Below, in pieces: positions 1-7,294 of a stretch of DNA of 36,031 bases. Both the position numbers and the translations under genes were made by a program. Position 1 is the stretch's first letter. Each line of letters begins with the position of its first letter. Source of the DNA: Clostridiales bacterium DTU069 (GTDB taxonomy: Bacteria; Bacillota; Clostridia; DSM-8532). The stretch is from positions 5,514 through 41,544 of the forward strand of contig LFRV01000117.1 in NCBI GenBank assembly GCA_001512485.1, in the 5' to 3' direction. The notes under the pieces are model-generated. The model was not told where the DNA came from, did not search any database, and saw nothing but the letters and a program-made list of their open reading frames with translations.

Positions 1-1
1 C

Positions 2-29
2 AAGCCTTTTTCAAAGGCTTTTTATTTTT
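2..29 (+). terminator. Rho-independent terminator of an upstream gene
   Basis: An 8-bp stem (positions 2-9 with 13-20) with a 3-nt loop is followed by a T-rich tract. It would end a transcript entering the window from the left. The gene it serves lies outside the window. Confidence 0.8.
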
Positions 30-61
30 GGCGGATATTTTGCATGGAAAGGAGACTGCAG

Positions 62-244
62 ATGGATACACTGGTTGTTGATGTTATGCGAAACAGGCTG
101 AAAAAGGAAATAAATGAAGTATTGAAACCCATGGATCTGCAGGTTGGTAAAATGGAATTTATCTTTTTGGAAAAGCTGTTACTTACTATAAACCTCGAAG
201 CAGTAAAGAATACCGAGGAAGAAGACATTTCACAGGTTGTATAA
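62..244 (+). CDS. Hypothetical 60-residue protein
   Basis: I do not recognise this family. The ATG at 62 is preceded by AAAGGAG at 48-54 with 7-nt spacing. The in-frame ATG at 44 would place the ribosome binding site inside the gene, so I prefer 62. The product is small and mixed-charge, with no cysteine, no membrane segment and an acidic C-terminus rich in Glu. It lies between two hairpin terminators and so looks like a single-gene unit. Function cannot be inferred. Confidence 0.6.
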   Translation: MDTLVVDVMRNRLKKEINEVLKPMDLQVGKMEFIFLEKLLLTINLEAVKNTEEEDISQVV

Positions 245-302
245 GCCGATTGTCTTAATATCGCGCGAAAAAAGCCGATAAATTTTTGAAAAAGAAGATG
301 GT

Positions 303-338
303 AAAAGGCGCATATTCAGATTTACATGCGCCTTTTTT
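303..338. terminator. Probable bidirectional terminator
   Basis: An 11-bp inverted repeat (303-313 with 326-336) begins with A residues and ends in a T run. It can therefore work for the small plus-strand gene ending at 244 and for the minus-strand DUF378 gene ending at 388. Confidence 0.75.
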
Positions 339-387
339 ACCAGGAGCTATACTCCATTTTCCTGTTGACTCAGGTATTGGATATGAA

Positions 388-597
388 TTACTCTGCAGCC
401 GGAGCCTCTCTGAAAAGAAGACTGATGCTGTAGATCCCGGCAATCCCCACAATGGAGTAAATTATCCGGCTGCCCAGCGCGTCCACGCCGCCGAAAATGC
501 CGGCCACAAAATCAAACCCGAAAAGACCGACGGTCAGCCAGTTAATTGCTCCTACAATCATAAGCAGGATTGCCAGCCTGTCAATAGGTGTTCTCAT
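388..597 (-). CDS. DUF378 family small membrane protein
   Basis: A 69-residue protein with two hydrophobic segments (about residues 8-29 and 42-61). The pattern of an N-terminal PIDRLA-type start, a GAINWLTVG segment and a C-terminal GIAGIYSI segment is typical of the DUF378 family, which includes B. subtilis YuzA. Its biochemical role is unknown. The start is the ATG at 597, because AAAGGAG lies 8 nt upstream on the minus strand. A longer in-frame reading would begin before that site. The leader carries a strong hairpin at 627-656. I am confident of the family but not of any function. Confidence 0.85.
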   Translation of the reverse strand: MRTPIDRLAILLMIVGAINWLTVGLFGFDFVAGIFGGVDALGSRIIYSIVGIAGIYSISLLFREAPAAE

Positions 598-984
598 ACC
601 GACAACTCCTTTTACCATAGAGTCCGGGGCTTCTGTTTTTATAAAACCGGAAGCCCTTATCGGATCCTGTACCTAAGGTTTGCAAAAAGTACATATACAA
701 AAATCAATAATACAGGATTCTGCCATTAGTATGACCAATTATACATGAATAATACAGTTTAAGTTTTCAAACTATAGCTTTTGAAAAAAGCGTTATTTAT
801 ATTATTGCTTTTATTCATTATAAATAAACAAGTCTGACGGTAAAATTGAAAGTTAAGGCAAAAAATAAATGATTTAACAAATGATTGTTTGCTGCCAATC
901 TTGTATCGAAGCTTCACTTGCATTACAATAAAATAGTATATTTTTTCACCTGAATTTAAAAGGATATGGATGGGGTGGTTTATT
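598..984. other. Intergenic stretch with a leader hairpin
   Basis: No gene is supported here. It contains a hairpin at 627-656 (7-bp outer stem 627-633 with 650-656, then an inner GTTTT/AAAAC helix) in the leader of the DUF378 gene. It also has an 8-bp inverted repeat (663-670 with 711-718). The rest is AT-rich and I see no convincing promoter. Confidence 0.5.
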
Positions 985-1215
985 ATGTCCGGTTTTTGGG
1001 ATAGAGAAGAACTGCTGGGCAAAATAGTCAAGAACAGCAGAGAAGAGATTCATATCAAGAAAGTGACAAAGAACAACAGGGATTATCTTGATATAAGAAC
1101 TTTCTGGTATGACGCGAATGATGATTGTTTTAAGCCAAGCCAGAAAGGAGTGGCAATACAAATGGATTTGCTTCCCGAGTTTAAACAAATTCTGTTGAAA
1201 CTGGATGAATCCTGA
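985..1215 (+). CDS. PC4/p15-like ssDNA-binding protein (YdbC type)
   Basis: A 76-residue protein resembling the PC4 C-terminal domain. This family binds single-stranded DNA as a dimer in eukaryotic transcription coactivators and in small bacterial proteins such as YdbC. The diagnostic part is the second half: a strand ending in DIRTFWYD, an acidic turn, a KPSQKGVAIQ strand and a C-terminal helix starting LLPEFKQIL. The ATG at 985 follows GGGGTGG at 972-978. The ATG at 970 has no such site. A GC hairpin (about 1256-1276) lies downstream, without a strong T run. It may act at single-stranded DNA in replication or transcription, but its role in Firmicutes is not settled. Confidence 0.8.
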   Translation: MSGFWDREELLGKIVKNSREEIHIKKVTKNNRDYLDIRTFWYDANDDCFKPSQKGVAIQMDLLPEFKQILLKLDES

Positions 1216-1255
1216 GCATTTTAGCGCATGCCCTGTCAAACATTAATATATGATT

Positions 1256-1325
1256 GCCGCACCCCGAAGGATGCGGCTCTCTATGTGAACAGCCTGGAGG
1301 TCCCGGATACGGAAAACCTCCGGCT
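1256..1325. repeat. Two tandem hairpins upstream of the GME-fold gene
   Basis: Hairpin one pairs GCCGCA with TGCGGC around 1256-1277. Hairpin two pairs AGCC-t-GGAGGT (1291-1301) with ACCTCCGGCT (1316-1325), 10 bp with one bulged T. Neither is followed by a T run, so they are either structured leader RNA or poor terminators. Confidence 0.5.
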
Positions 1326-1336
1326 GTAAACATCAT

Positions 1337-2119
1337 ATGCGGAAAGCGAAGAAGGTGTGCATATTGGGATTTTTAGCCCGGTCCTTGTTTCCGGCTGCTA
1401 ATGTGACATTGATGGCGGTTAATGAATGCATCGAAACGGAAATGAAAAATAGACTGATCGAATCCGGTATCGAGCTTATTGAAATACCAAAATGCAGAAG
1501 GCTTAATCCGGCAGTTTCAAGTCACCCGGATATGCAGCTTGCGCATATTAACGAAAATATACTGGTTTGCCATCCTGATTTTCCTGAAGAACTTGTGAAT
1601 TTCCTTAAGAAACGCGGTTTTGAAGTTTATATCGGAGATACGGTACTTAGTGAGCAATACCCGTTTGATATAGCGTATAATGTTGCAATAATAGGTAAAG
1701 AAGCGTTCCATAATGCTAAATATACCGACCCGGTTATAAAAAAACTGCTTAAACGGCATTCAATACGGTTAAATCATGTGAATCAGGGTTATGCAAAGTG
1801 TTCGGTTTTACCGGTAACGCCGGAAAGCGTTATAACTGCCGATCGCTCAATAGCCAAAGCGGCAATGGACGCGGGTTATGATGTGCTGCTGATACCCGCT
1901 CAAAGAACTATTCAATTGCCGGGTTTTGACTACGGATTTATTGGAGGAACTGCCGGTTTTATCGACAACGAAAAACTGGTTTTTGCGGGTAATGTTGAAC
2001 ATCTCGAAAGCAGAGGCGATATTGTCCGATTCCTGAAAAAGCATAATATCAGTTGGATTAATCTTTCTGAAGAAATAATAATCGATTACGGAGGTTTTTT
2101 ACCGCTTTATGAGCGATAA
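1337..2119 (+). CDS. Probable GME-fold (DUF6873-like) protein
   Basis: The reading frame gives 260 residues. I assign it, with moderate confidence, to the DUF6873 family of GME-fold proteins. These resemble amidinotransferases and dimethylarginine hydrolases, but their substrate is unknown. Features include a SSHPDMQLAHI stretch near residue 60, a NHVNQGYAKCSVLPV stretch in the middle with a possible active cysteine, an ITADRSIAKAA segment, and GFIGGTAGF near residue 200. No ribosome binding site precedes the ATG at 1337. The first 25 residues look unlike the family, so the ATG at 1412 is a credible alternative start. The gene stands alone after two hairpins. Confidence 0.7.
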   Translation: MRKAKKVCILGFLARSLFPAANVTLMAVNECIETEMKNRLIESGIELIEIPKCRRLNPAVSSHPDMQLAHINENILVCHPDFPEELVNFLKKRGFEVYIGDTVLSEQYPFDIAYNVAIIGKEAFHNAKYTDPVIKKLLKRHSIRLNHVNQGYAKCSVLPVTPESVITADRSIAKAAMDAGYDVLLIPAQRTIQLPGFDYGFIGGTAGFIDNEKLVFAGNVEHLESRGDIVRFLKKHNISWINLSEEIIIDYGGFLPLYER

Positions 2120-2220
2120 TAAAGAATACGGCTGCGTTTGGTTTCAAGTAATTCCTTCCGTTATTCCGATATTTTATAAAGAGTGGTAAAATATCAAAGT
2201 AGGATAAGGGGGTAGAAATA

Positions 2221-2592
2221 ATGGATAAAGTCAATGAAAATAAGGTATCATTGGATCAACAACTGGAAGCCCAGCTTAACCCTGATGTTGAAACTGAACA
2301 ATATGATCATGCGGAAAGTTCCATTGACAACGGCAACAAACAAAAACACGCTCCGGAGACGGAACCGGGCTTAAGGGTATTAAGTGTTGGCGAATGGATG
2401 CTGACAATTTTGTTTTATATTATCCCGGTTGTAAATATAATAATGATGGCTGTTTGGGCGTTTTCTTCAAAAGGAAATATTCACCGCAGAAATCTGTCCC
2501 GCGCTTTACTTTTATGGGTTATTATCATACTTATTGCCTATATTGTTGCGATGGCAGTCGCCGGATTTACTATTTTTGATATTGGCAGGTAA
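2221..2592 (+). CDS. Small two-helix membrane protein
   Basis: A 123-residue protein with a hydrophilic, acidic N-terminal half (residues 1-50, many Asn, Gln and Glu) and two transmembrane segments (about 57-80 and 95-118). The sequence around the first helix (VGEWMLTILFYIIPVVNII) followed by a VWAFSS turn is a pattern I know from small uncharacterised membrane proteins of Clostridia. The helices are joined by a basic loop, which suggests the loop is cytoplasmic. A strong AGGGGG site precedes the ATG at 2221. No function is known and the neighbours give no clear link. Confidence 0.75.
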   Translation: MDKVNENKVSLDQQLEAQLNPDVETEQYDHAESSIDNGNKQKHAPETEPGLRVLSVGEWMLTILFYIIPVVNIIMMAVWAFSSKGNIHRRNLSRALLLWVIIILIAYIVAMAVAGFTIFDIGR

Positions 2593-2708
2593 ACCGAACA
2601 GAATTTATTAAGGGCGGGTGCCATCTTCCATATCGTTATACCGAATTGTATGTATTGTCACCCGAATATCTATAAGCTTGACTTATATATATCATATCAT
2701 CTATTTAT

Positions 2709-2737
2709 TTTACTTATATCAAATTGTAATGTATAAT
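2709..2737 (+). promoter_or_regulatory. Predicted promoter for the F420-ligase-like gene
   Basis: TTTACT (2709-2714), a 17-nt spacer and TATAAT (2732-2737). It lies 37 nt before the ATG at 2774. The prediction rests on hexamers and spacing only. Confidence 0.55.
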
Positions 2738-2773
2738 GCAATTGCAAGTAATAAACAGAGGAGAATATGTTGT

Positions 2774-3964
2774 ATGGGAAGAGTGATAGGTACTGTTGCA
2801 AGAGGTATTTTGTCTCCGATTTTTAAGAAAGGGGACGATATAGTAAAAATGGTTACGGATACCGTAATAAATGCCTCAGCCGTCGAAGGATTCGAAATCC
2901 GGGATAAAGATATCGTCGCAATTACGGAGTCGGTAATTGCGCGTGCCCAGGGGAATTATGCCGGAGTTGATGATATTGCAGAAGATATTCGAAAGAAATT
3001 TGGAAAAAGTACTGTCGGCGTTGTGTTTCCGATATTAAGCCGAAATCGTTTCGCCTTGTGTCTTAAGGGGATTGCGAAAGGTGCCGGAAAAATTATTCTT
3101 ATGCTTAGCTACCCCGCCGATGAAGTAGGCAATCATTTGATAGATGTGGATCTGTTGGATGAAAAAGGCGTTAACCCGTGGGGTGACGTTTTGACGGAAA
3201 AGAGTTTTCGAGAATTATTCGGGTACAACAAACACACTTTTACCAGTATAGACTACATTGATTATTATAAATCTATTATTGAAGAGTGCGGTACTGAGTA
3301 TGAGATAATACTATCGAACAATCCAAAAACGATTTTGGAATATACAAAAAATATCCTTGTGTGTGATATTCATACCAGAAACAGGACAAAAAAAATATTG
3401 CGGGAAAATGGAGCAGAAAAAGTATATGGCCTTGATGATATACTATCAATGCCTGTTGGAGACAGCGGGTATAATGAGGTATACGGCCTGCTTGGATCAA
3501 ACAAGGCTACGGAAGACAGTGTGAAACTTTTTCCCAGGGATTGTCCGAAGATTGTTGAAGAGATACAGAAAGCAATTCAGCAAAGAACGGGAAAAACAGT
3601 GGAAGTTTTGGTTTATGGAGACGGGGCGTTTAAAGATCCGGTCGGGAAAATATGGGAACTGGCTGATCCTGTTGTATCCCCCGGCTACACAAAAGGATTG
3701 GAAGGAAAGCCTAAAGAGGTGAAACTTAAGTATCTCGCCGACAATAATTTTGCTCACCTCAGCGGCGAAGAATTAAAAAAGGCCATATCGGGATATATAA
3801 AAAATAAGGATTCGATACCGGTCGATTCAATGGAGTCTCAGGGTACAACTCCGCGGAGGCTGCCCGATCTGATTGGTTCACTTTGTGACTTGATTTCAGG
3901 CAGTGGTGATAAAGGAACTCCTATTATATATATTCAAGGTTATTTTGACAGTTACGCCGAATGA
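2774..3964 (+). CDS. Coenzyme F420-0:L-glutamate ligase-like protein
   Basis: A 396-residue protein related to the CofE/FbiB ligase family (PF01996), which adds gamma-linked glutamate to F420-0 in methanogens and actinobacteria. The supporting segments are near the N-terminus: an EIRDKDIVAITESVIARAQGN stretch, then a GVVFPILSRNRFA strand. NPWGDVLTEKSFREL and a late VLVYGDGAFKDP segment are also typical of the stand-alone homologs in Firmicutes. The ATG at 2774 is chosen because GAGGAGA sits just upstream; the frame is open further upstream but has no site there. No other F420 gene is visible and most Clostridia do not make F420, so the true substrate may be another carboxylate. Its 3' end converges with the DUF2752 gene. 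Confidence 0.8.
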   Translation: MGRVIGTVARGILSPIFKKGDDIVKMVTDTVINASAVEGFEIRDKDIVAITESVIARAQGNYAGVDDIAEDIRKKFGKSTVGVVFPILSRNRFALCLKGIAKGAGKIILMLSYPADEVGNHLIDVDLLDEKGVNPWGDVLTEKSFRELFGYNKHTFTSIDYIDYYKSIIEECGTEYEIILSNNPKTILEYTKNILVCDIHTRNRTKKILRENGAEKVYGLDDILSMPVGDSGYNEVYGLLGSNKATEDSVKLFPRDCPKIVEEIQKAIQQRTGKTVEVLVYGDGAFKDPVGKIWELADPVVSPGYTKGLEGKPKEVKLKYLADNNFAHLSGEELKKAISGYIKNKDSIPVDSMESQGTTPRRLPDLIGSLCDLISGSGDKGTPIIYIQGYFDSYAE

Positions 3965-3977
3965 TTTCGCAACTTGT

Positions 3978-4017
3978 CCGCTTACCGTGCTTGCGCCGGT
4001 GCAAGTACGGTAAACGG
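3978..4017. repeat. Strong hairpin at a convergent gene junction
   Basis: A 13-nt inverted repeat with one mismatch (3982-3994 with 4001-4013), extended by CCG/CGG outside. It overlaps the stop codon of the minus-strand DUF2752 gene. No T run follows on either strand, so it is at best an imperfect terminator. Confidence 0.55.
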
Positions 4018-4470
4018 AAATACGGGAATGTTCCGCAGAACCCAAAACAATATAATAACAATGGCTGTAATTATGCAGTAATAAGGATGTTTCGCCAGGA
4101 AACGATTAACCGTATCAAAAGGGTTTTTTCCTGATAGAAGAAAGTAAAACCAAAAGTAAAGTGACCCAAATACAAGCAAAGCAAAAAACGGCCATAACGG
4201 ATTGTATGAAAATGCTTCACGAAAACGCCCGTTCAAAATGGCGTGCAAAGACCGGGTCATCCCGCATCCGGGGCAATATAAGCCGGTAATGCTGTGAAAA
4301 GAGCATGCCGGGATGATAGGGTTTATGCCTGGATTGACCCGGAATACAAAGAAAACGACGCCGGCGAGAAGCAAACACGTAATGACTAGAAAGGCAAAAC
4401 GGCTGAACGGCTTGCAAAAAAGCGCAAGCAGCTTATAACAGGTTCTCTTCATCTGTCTAATCACCGTCAA
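3982..4470 (-). CDS. DUF2752 family membrane protein
   Basis: A 162-residue membrane protein with the DUF2752 hallmark CPGCGMTRSLHAILNG near residues 66-81. Three hydrophobic segments lie at about 24-45, 91-113 and 130-150. The function of this family is unknown. Its CPxCG motif could bind metal or form a disulfide. The frame opens with TTG at 4470, overlapping the TGA of the upstream zinc-ribbon gene, so translation is probably coupled. An ATG six codons later is an alternative start, and neither has a clear ribosome binding site. It forms a two-gene unit with the zinc-ribbon gene, an association common in Clostridia. Confidence 0.85.
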   Translation of the reverse strand: MTVIRQMKRTCYKLLALFCKPFSRFAFLVITCLLLAGVVFFVFRVNPGINPIIPACSFHSITGLYCPGCGMTRSLHAILNGRFREAFSYNPLWPFFALLVFGSLYFWFYFLLSGKNPFDTVNRFLAKHPYYCIITAIVIILFWVLRNIPVFPFTVLAPAQAR

Positions 4471-4973
4471 TAATCGAAATCAAAATTATAGTCAAAGTAG
4501 TAACCATTCATATCCATATACTGATCCAGCATTTGCTGTAATGAACCACTGCTGATAAAAACTATTAACGAGATAATGGAAAAAATAACAGCTCCCAATA
4601 ATATGCCGAAGCTGACCCAGCACCACATTTTTGTTTTCTTTGAGGCTTCCTGCGCGAGTTCTATGTTCCCCGCAGCCAGATGCGCCGATATCTTGTTGGA
4701 ATTAACCAGCGCCGCAATTGCGAAAGGAAGCGCAAGAATACTGAAACAACTAAGGCAGCACAAAACACAACTGAATATTATTAACAAAACGGACTGCACT
4801 TTGTAGTCGGGAATTTGAGGTGCAACAGGAGCAGGGGACACATTGTAATTCATGTAATTGTTGGTTGGTTGTGATTGCCCGGCGGAAGCTGAACCGTTAT
4901 CCAGCAGTTCTCCGCACGCGGGGCATACCCTTGTATAGCCACCCGTTTCCTGGCCGCAATTGGGACAATACAT
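4467..4973 (-). CDS. Zinc-ribbon, CD225/dispanin-like membrane protein
   Basis: A 168-residue protein. It opens with a zinc ribbon (C3, C6, C17, C20), followed by a Ser/Gln/Asn/Pro-rich linker (about 26-56). Then come two hydrophobic segments (about 60-88 and 114-142) resembling the CD225/dispanin two-helix domain, with the motif PFAIAALVNSNKISAHLAAGN between them. The C-terminus is rich in Tyr, Asp and Phe. The start is firm, since GAGGAGG lies directly upstream of the ATG. It overlaps the following DUF2752 gene by 4 nt. Such proteins are probably membrane-bound with a cytoplasmic zinc ribbon; their role is unknown. Confidence 0.8.
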   Translation of the reverse strand: MYCPNCGQETGGYTRVCPACGELLDNGSASAGQSQPTNNYMNYNVSPAPVAPQIPDYKVQSVLLIIFSCVLCCLSCFSILALPFAIAALVNSNKISAHLAAGNIELAQEASKKTKMWCWVSFGILLGAVIFSIISLIVFISSGSLQQMLDQYMDMNGYYFDYNFDFDY

Positions 4974-5183
4974 AAAAAAACCTCCTCAATACATAAACAT
5001 TTCAGACATCCAAGGTGATAAACGGTTCTGACGGTATCCGGAGAAATAAAAGCTAAAAAGCGGGTTTTACTGTAGACATATGCCGTTTTACATCGGCTCC
5101 GGGCTTTTATAACGTAACGCTGAAAAGAATATTTTAAAAGTAAAACCGGCATATTATAAGGATTAGCCGTAAAAACCATATTA

Positions 5184-5212
5184 ATTATACAGTAAAAATT
5201 ATTAAGCCGCAA
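5184..5212 (-). promoter_or_regulatory. Possible minus-strand promoter for the zinc-ribbon operon
   Basis: Read on the minus strand: TTGCGG (5212-5207), a 17-nt spacer and TATAAT (5189-5184). The -35 hexamer lies in one arm of an inverted repeat whose other arm holds the -35 of the divergent nusB promoter. Confidence 0.4.
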
Positions 5213-5267
5213 TGAGCAATGCTTTAACGGCAGCGCCGCTTTTAGTTTGAGCCTTGCGGCATTTTTA
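5206..5267 (+). repeat. Inverted repeat between divergent promoters
   Basis: GCCGCAA (5206-5212) pairs with TTGCGGC (5254-5260), with a smaller CGGC/GCCG helix inside, followed by ATTTTTAT. It could be a terminator-like hairpin or simply hold paired -35 boxes. The stretch 4974-5389 contains no other gene. Confidence 0.45.
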
Positions 5268-5282
5268 TCGTATGGGTATAAT
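5254..5282 (+). promoter_or_regulatory. Predicted promoter for the nusB operon
   Basis: TTGCGG (5254-5259), a 17-nt spacer and a perfect TATAAT (5277-5282). It lies about 107 nt before the nusB start. The -10 is strong and the -35 moderate. Confidence 0.5.
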
Positions 5283-5389
5283 ATGCTTATACCTGAATTA
5301 ATATAACTGAAGAAACTGTAGGTTTCGTTTTATACCTGACCATTGTAACAGGTATCATAACAGGTTCTATAGAGGTAAGGTGGATAGTA

Positions 5390-5812
5390 TTGAGCAGAAG
5401 GATATCACGCGAGCATGCGATGAAACTTTTATACCAGTTCCAGGTAAGAAGTGACGATATTCAGGAACAGGTTGAGTATTATCTTTCTGAATTGGAAGAA
5501 GATATTGCCGAAATTGATAAAGATTATTTTCTCGATGTGATATATGGAGTAATGAATAACCTTAATGATATCGACAGTCATATCAGAAAACACGCAAAGG
5601 GCTGGTCTGTTGAACGCATGCCGAAAGTGGATCTTGCCATAATGCGCCTTGCTGTTTATGAATTGCTGTTCAGAAAGGATATACCATGGAATGTTTCGAT
5701 TAATGAAGCGGTTGAACTTGCGAAGAAATATGGTGGCGACCGGTCAAGTTCATTCATAAACGGGATTCTGGGAAAGGTATCCGCTGAACTACATATGGTG
5801 GATGGGAAATAA
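5390..5812 (+). CDS. nusB: Transcription antitermination factor NusB
   Basis: A 140-residue protein of normal NusB length. NusB binds boxA RNA together with ribosomal protein S10 (NusE) and supports antitermination of rRNA operons. Diagnostic segments are SRREHAMKLLYQFQ-like residues at the N-terminus, a central ERMPKVDLAIMRLAVYEL helix, and the C-terminal INEAVELAKKYGGDRSSSFINGILGK motif, which is the family signature. The start is a TTG at 5390, preceded by a GGTGG site. It is the first gene of the cluster and overlaps or abuts xseA, consistent with co-transcription from the TATAAT-containing promoter near 5280. Confidence 0.95.
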   Translation: MSRRISREHAMKLLYQFQVRSDDIQEQVEYYLSELEEDIAEIDKDYFLDVIYGVMNNLNDIDSHIRKHAKGWSVERMPKVDLAIMRLAVYELLFRKDIPWNVSINEAVELAKKYGGDRSSSFINGILGKVSAELHMVDGK

Positions 5813-5813
5813 T

Positions 5814-7028
5814 ATGCAGGAAAGATTAACGGTAAGTCAGCTGACCAGATATATTAAAAGGATTTTTTCATTTGACAACGTCTTGTCAAACGTATGTGTT
5901 ACAGGTGAAATTTCAAATTTTAAGCTTCATTCGTCAGGTCACATGTATTTTACGCTTAAAGATGAAGAAAGTGTCATACGATGCGTAATGTTTAGAACTC
6001 AAGCCCAAAGATTGCGTTTTATGCCCGAGGACGGCATGAAGGTTATTGTAAGAGGCTACGTTTCAATATATGAAGCAGGAGGGTTATATCAATTATATCC
6101 GGAACATATGGAACCGGACGGAATTGGGAACCTGTACCTCGCTTTTGAGCAGTTAAAGCAAAAGCTTGAAAAGGAAGGACTTTTCAGAAGCGAACTCAAA
6201 AAAAAGCTTCCCTTTCTTCCGAAGCGGATTGCGGTGGTCACATCGCCTACGGGCGCGGTTATTCGTGATATTATAAACGTTTTGTTCAGAAGGTTTCCGA
6301 ATGTCATTTTAAAATTATATCCTGTCAAGGTTCAGGGTGAAGATGCAGCGAGACAAATTTCCGAAGCGCTTCGCGCAATAAACTTACATAAAACTGCAGA
6401 TGTAATAATAATTGCGCGCGGGGGAGGTTCTCTTGAAGAACTCTGGCCGTTTAACGAAGAAATAGTTGCAAGGAGTATTTACGAATCGGACATCCCCGTT
6501 GTTTCGGCTGTTGGCCATGAAACGGATTATTCAATAGCAGATTTTGTTGCGGATTTAAGGGCGCCTACGCCGTCAGCCGCCGCCGAATTGGTGGTTCCTG
6601 AAAAGGAAGCTCTTCTAAAGTCGCTTTTTGATATAAGGCTCCGTTTAAAACGAGCTTTAGCGGGTAGAATTCAAAATGAAAGACAGTACATTGCCCGCCT
6701 TATGAAAAGCCCTGCGTTAAGGCACCCGCTTGACAGGGTAAATCAGAGAAAAATGGACATTGAAGCGATAAGAAAGAATTTGGAGAAATCTATTGAAAGA
6801 AAGCTGGAAATTGAAAAGAGCAGGTTATGCACGATATATGGAAAGCTTGACGCGCTGAGCCCGTTGAAGGTTTTGACCCGCGGATACGGCATTGCAAGAA
6901 ATGAATTGGGGGAAGTGATAAAATCCGTTACCCAAATACGACCGGGAGACTTTATTGAATTGTTTGTCAGTGACGGTAAAGTTCACTGTGAAGCCAAAGA
7001 CATTATACCAGCGGAAAAAAGCGAATAG
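5814..7028 (+). CDS. xseA: Exodeoxyribonuclease VII large subunit
   Basis: A 404-residue catalytic subunit of exonuclease VII, which degrades single-stranded DNA to oligonucleotides as a complex with several XseB subunits. The N-terminal OB-fold spans about 1-100, with a HSSGHMYFTLKD stretch. The catalytic domain follows, with RIAVVTSPTGAVIRDI, ARGGGSLEELWPFNEE, and SAVGHETDYSIADFVADLRA followed by PTPSAAAE. A coiled-coil region and a short C-terminal domain complete it. ATG 5814 sits 2 nt after the nusB stop behind a GGTGGATGGG site. The in-frame ATG at 5802, inside nusB, is less well placed. It is somewhat shorter than the E. coli protein, as is usual in Clostridia. Confidence 0.95.
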   Translation: MQERLTVSQLTRYIKRIFSFDNVLSNVCVTGEISNFKLHSSGHMYFTLKDEESVIRCVMFRTQAQRLRFMPEDGMKVIVRGYVSIYEAGGLYQLYPEHMEPDGIGNLYLAFEQLKQKLEKEGLFRSELKKKLPFLPKRIAVVTSPTGAVIRDIINVLFRRFPNVILKLYPVKVQGEDAARQISEALRAINLHKTADVIIIARGGGSLEELWPFNEEIVARSIYESDIPVVSAVGHETDYSIADFVADLRAPTPSAAAELVVPEKEALLKSLFDIRLRLKRALAGRIQNERQYIARLMKSPALRHPLDRVNQRKMDIEAIRKNLEKSIERKLEIEKSRLCTIYGKLDALSPLKVLTRGYGIARNELGEVIKSVTQIRPGDFIELFVSDGKVHCEAKDIIPAEKSE

Positions 7029-7060
7029 AATAAATATTATAACTGATAGGAGAGATAAAT

Positions 7061-7294
7061 ATGGATGCTGCCGAAAATTACGAACAAGCGGTAAAAGAAT
7101 TGGAGGAGATTGTAAGCACTCTGGAAAAAGGCGATATACCTCTTGAAAAGTCCCTTGAACTTTTTCAAAGAGGGGTTGCGTTAATCAAATACTGTACGGG
7201 TAAGCTGGACGAAACCGAAAAACAGATTCTGCAAATAGTCGAAAAAGACGGAGTAAGCAGCGAAATACCGTGGGAACCGGAGGCACAGAAATGA
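7061..7294 (+). CDS. xseB: Exodeoxyribonuclease VII small subunit
   Basis: A 77-residue helical protein matching XseB, which coats the coiled-coil arms of XseA. The family signature is visible in YEQAVKELEEIVSTLEKGD followed by PLEKSLELFQRGVALIK. A good AGGAG site precedes the ATG at 7061. The stop overlaps the ispA start by 4 nt (ATGA), giving translational coupling. Pairing with xseA immediately upstream makes the assignment secure. Confidence 0.95.
   Translation: MDAAENYEQAVKELEEIVSTLEKGDIPLEKSLELFQRGVALIKYCTGKLDETEKQILQIVEKDGVSSEIPWEPEAQK

Noticed and set aside
286-729. A 147-residue plus-strand frame opposite the DUF378 gene
   Set aside because: The minus-strand frame has a good ribosome binding site and a recognisable family. 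The plus-strand frame is its antisense shadow and reads through a terminator.
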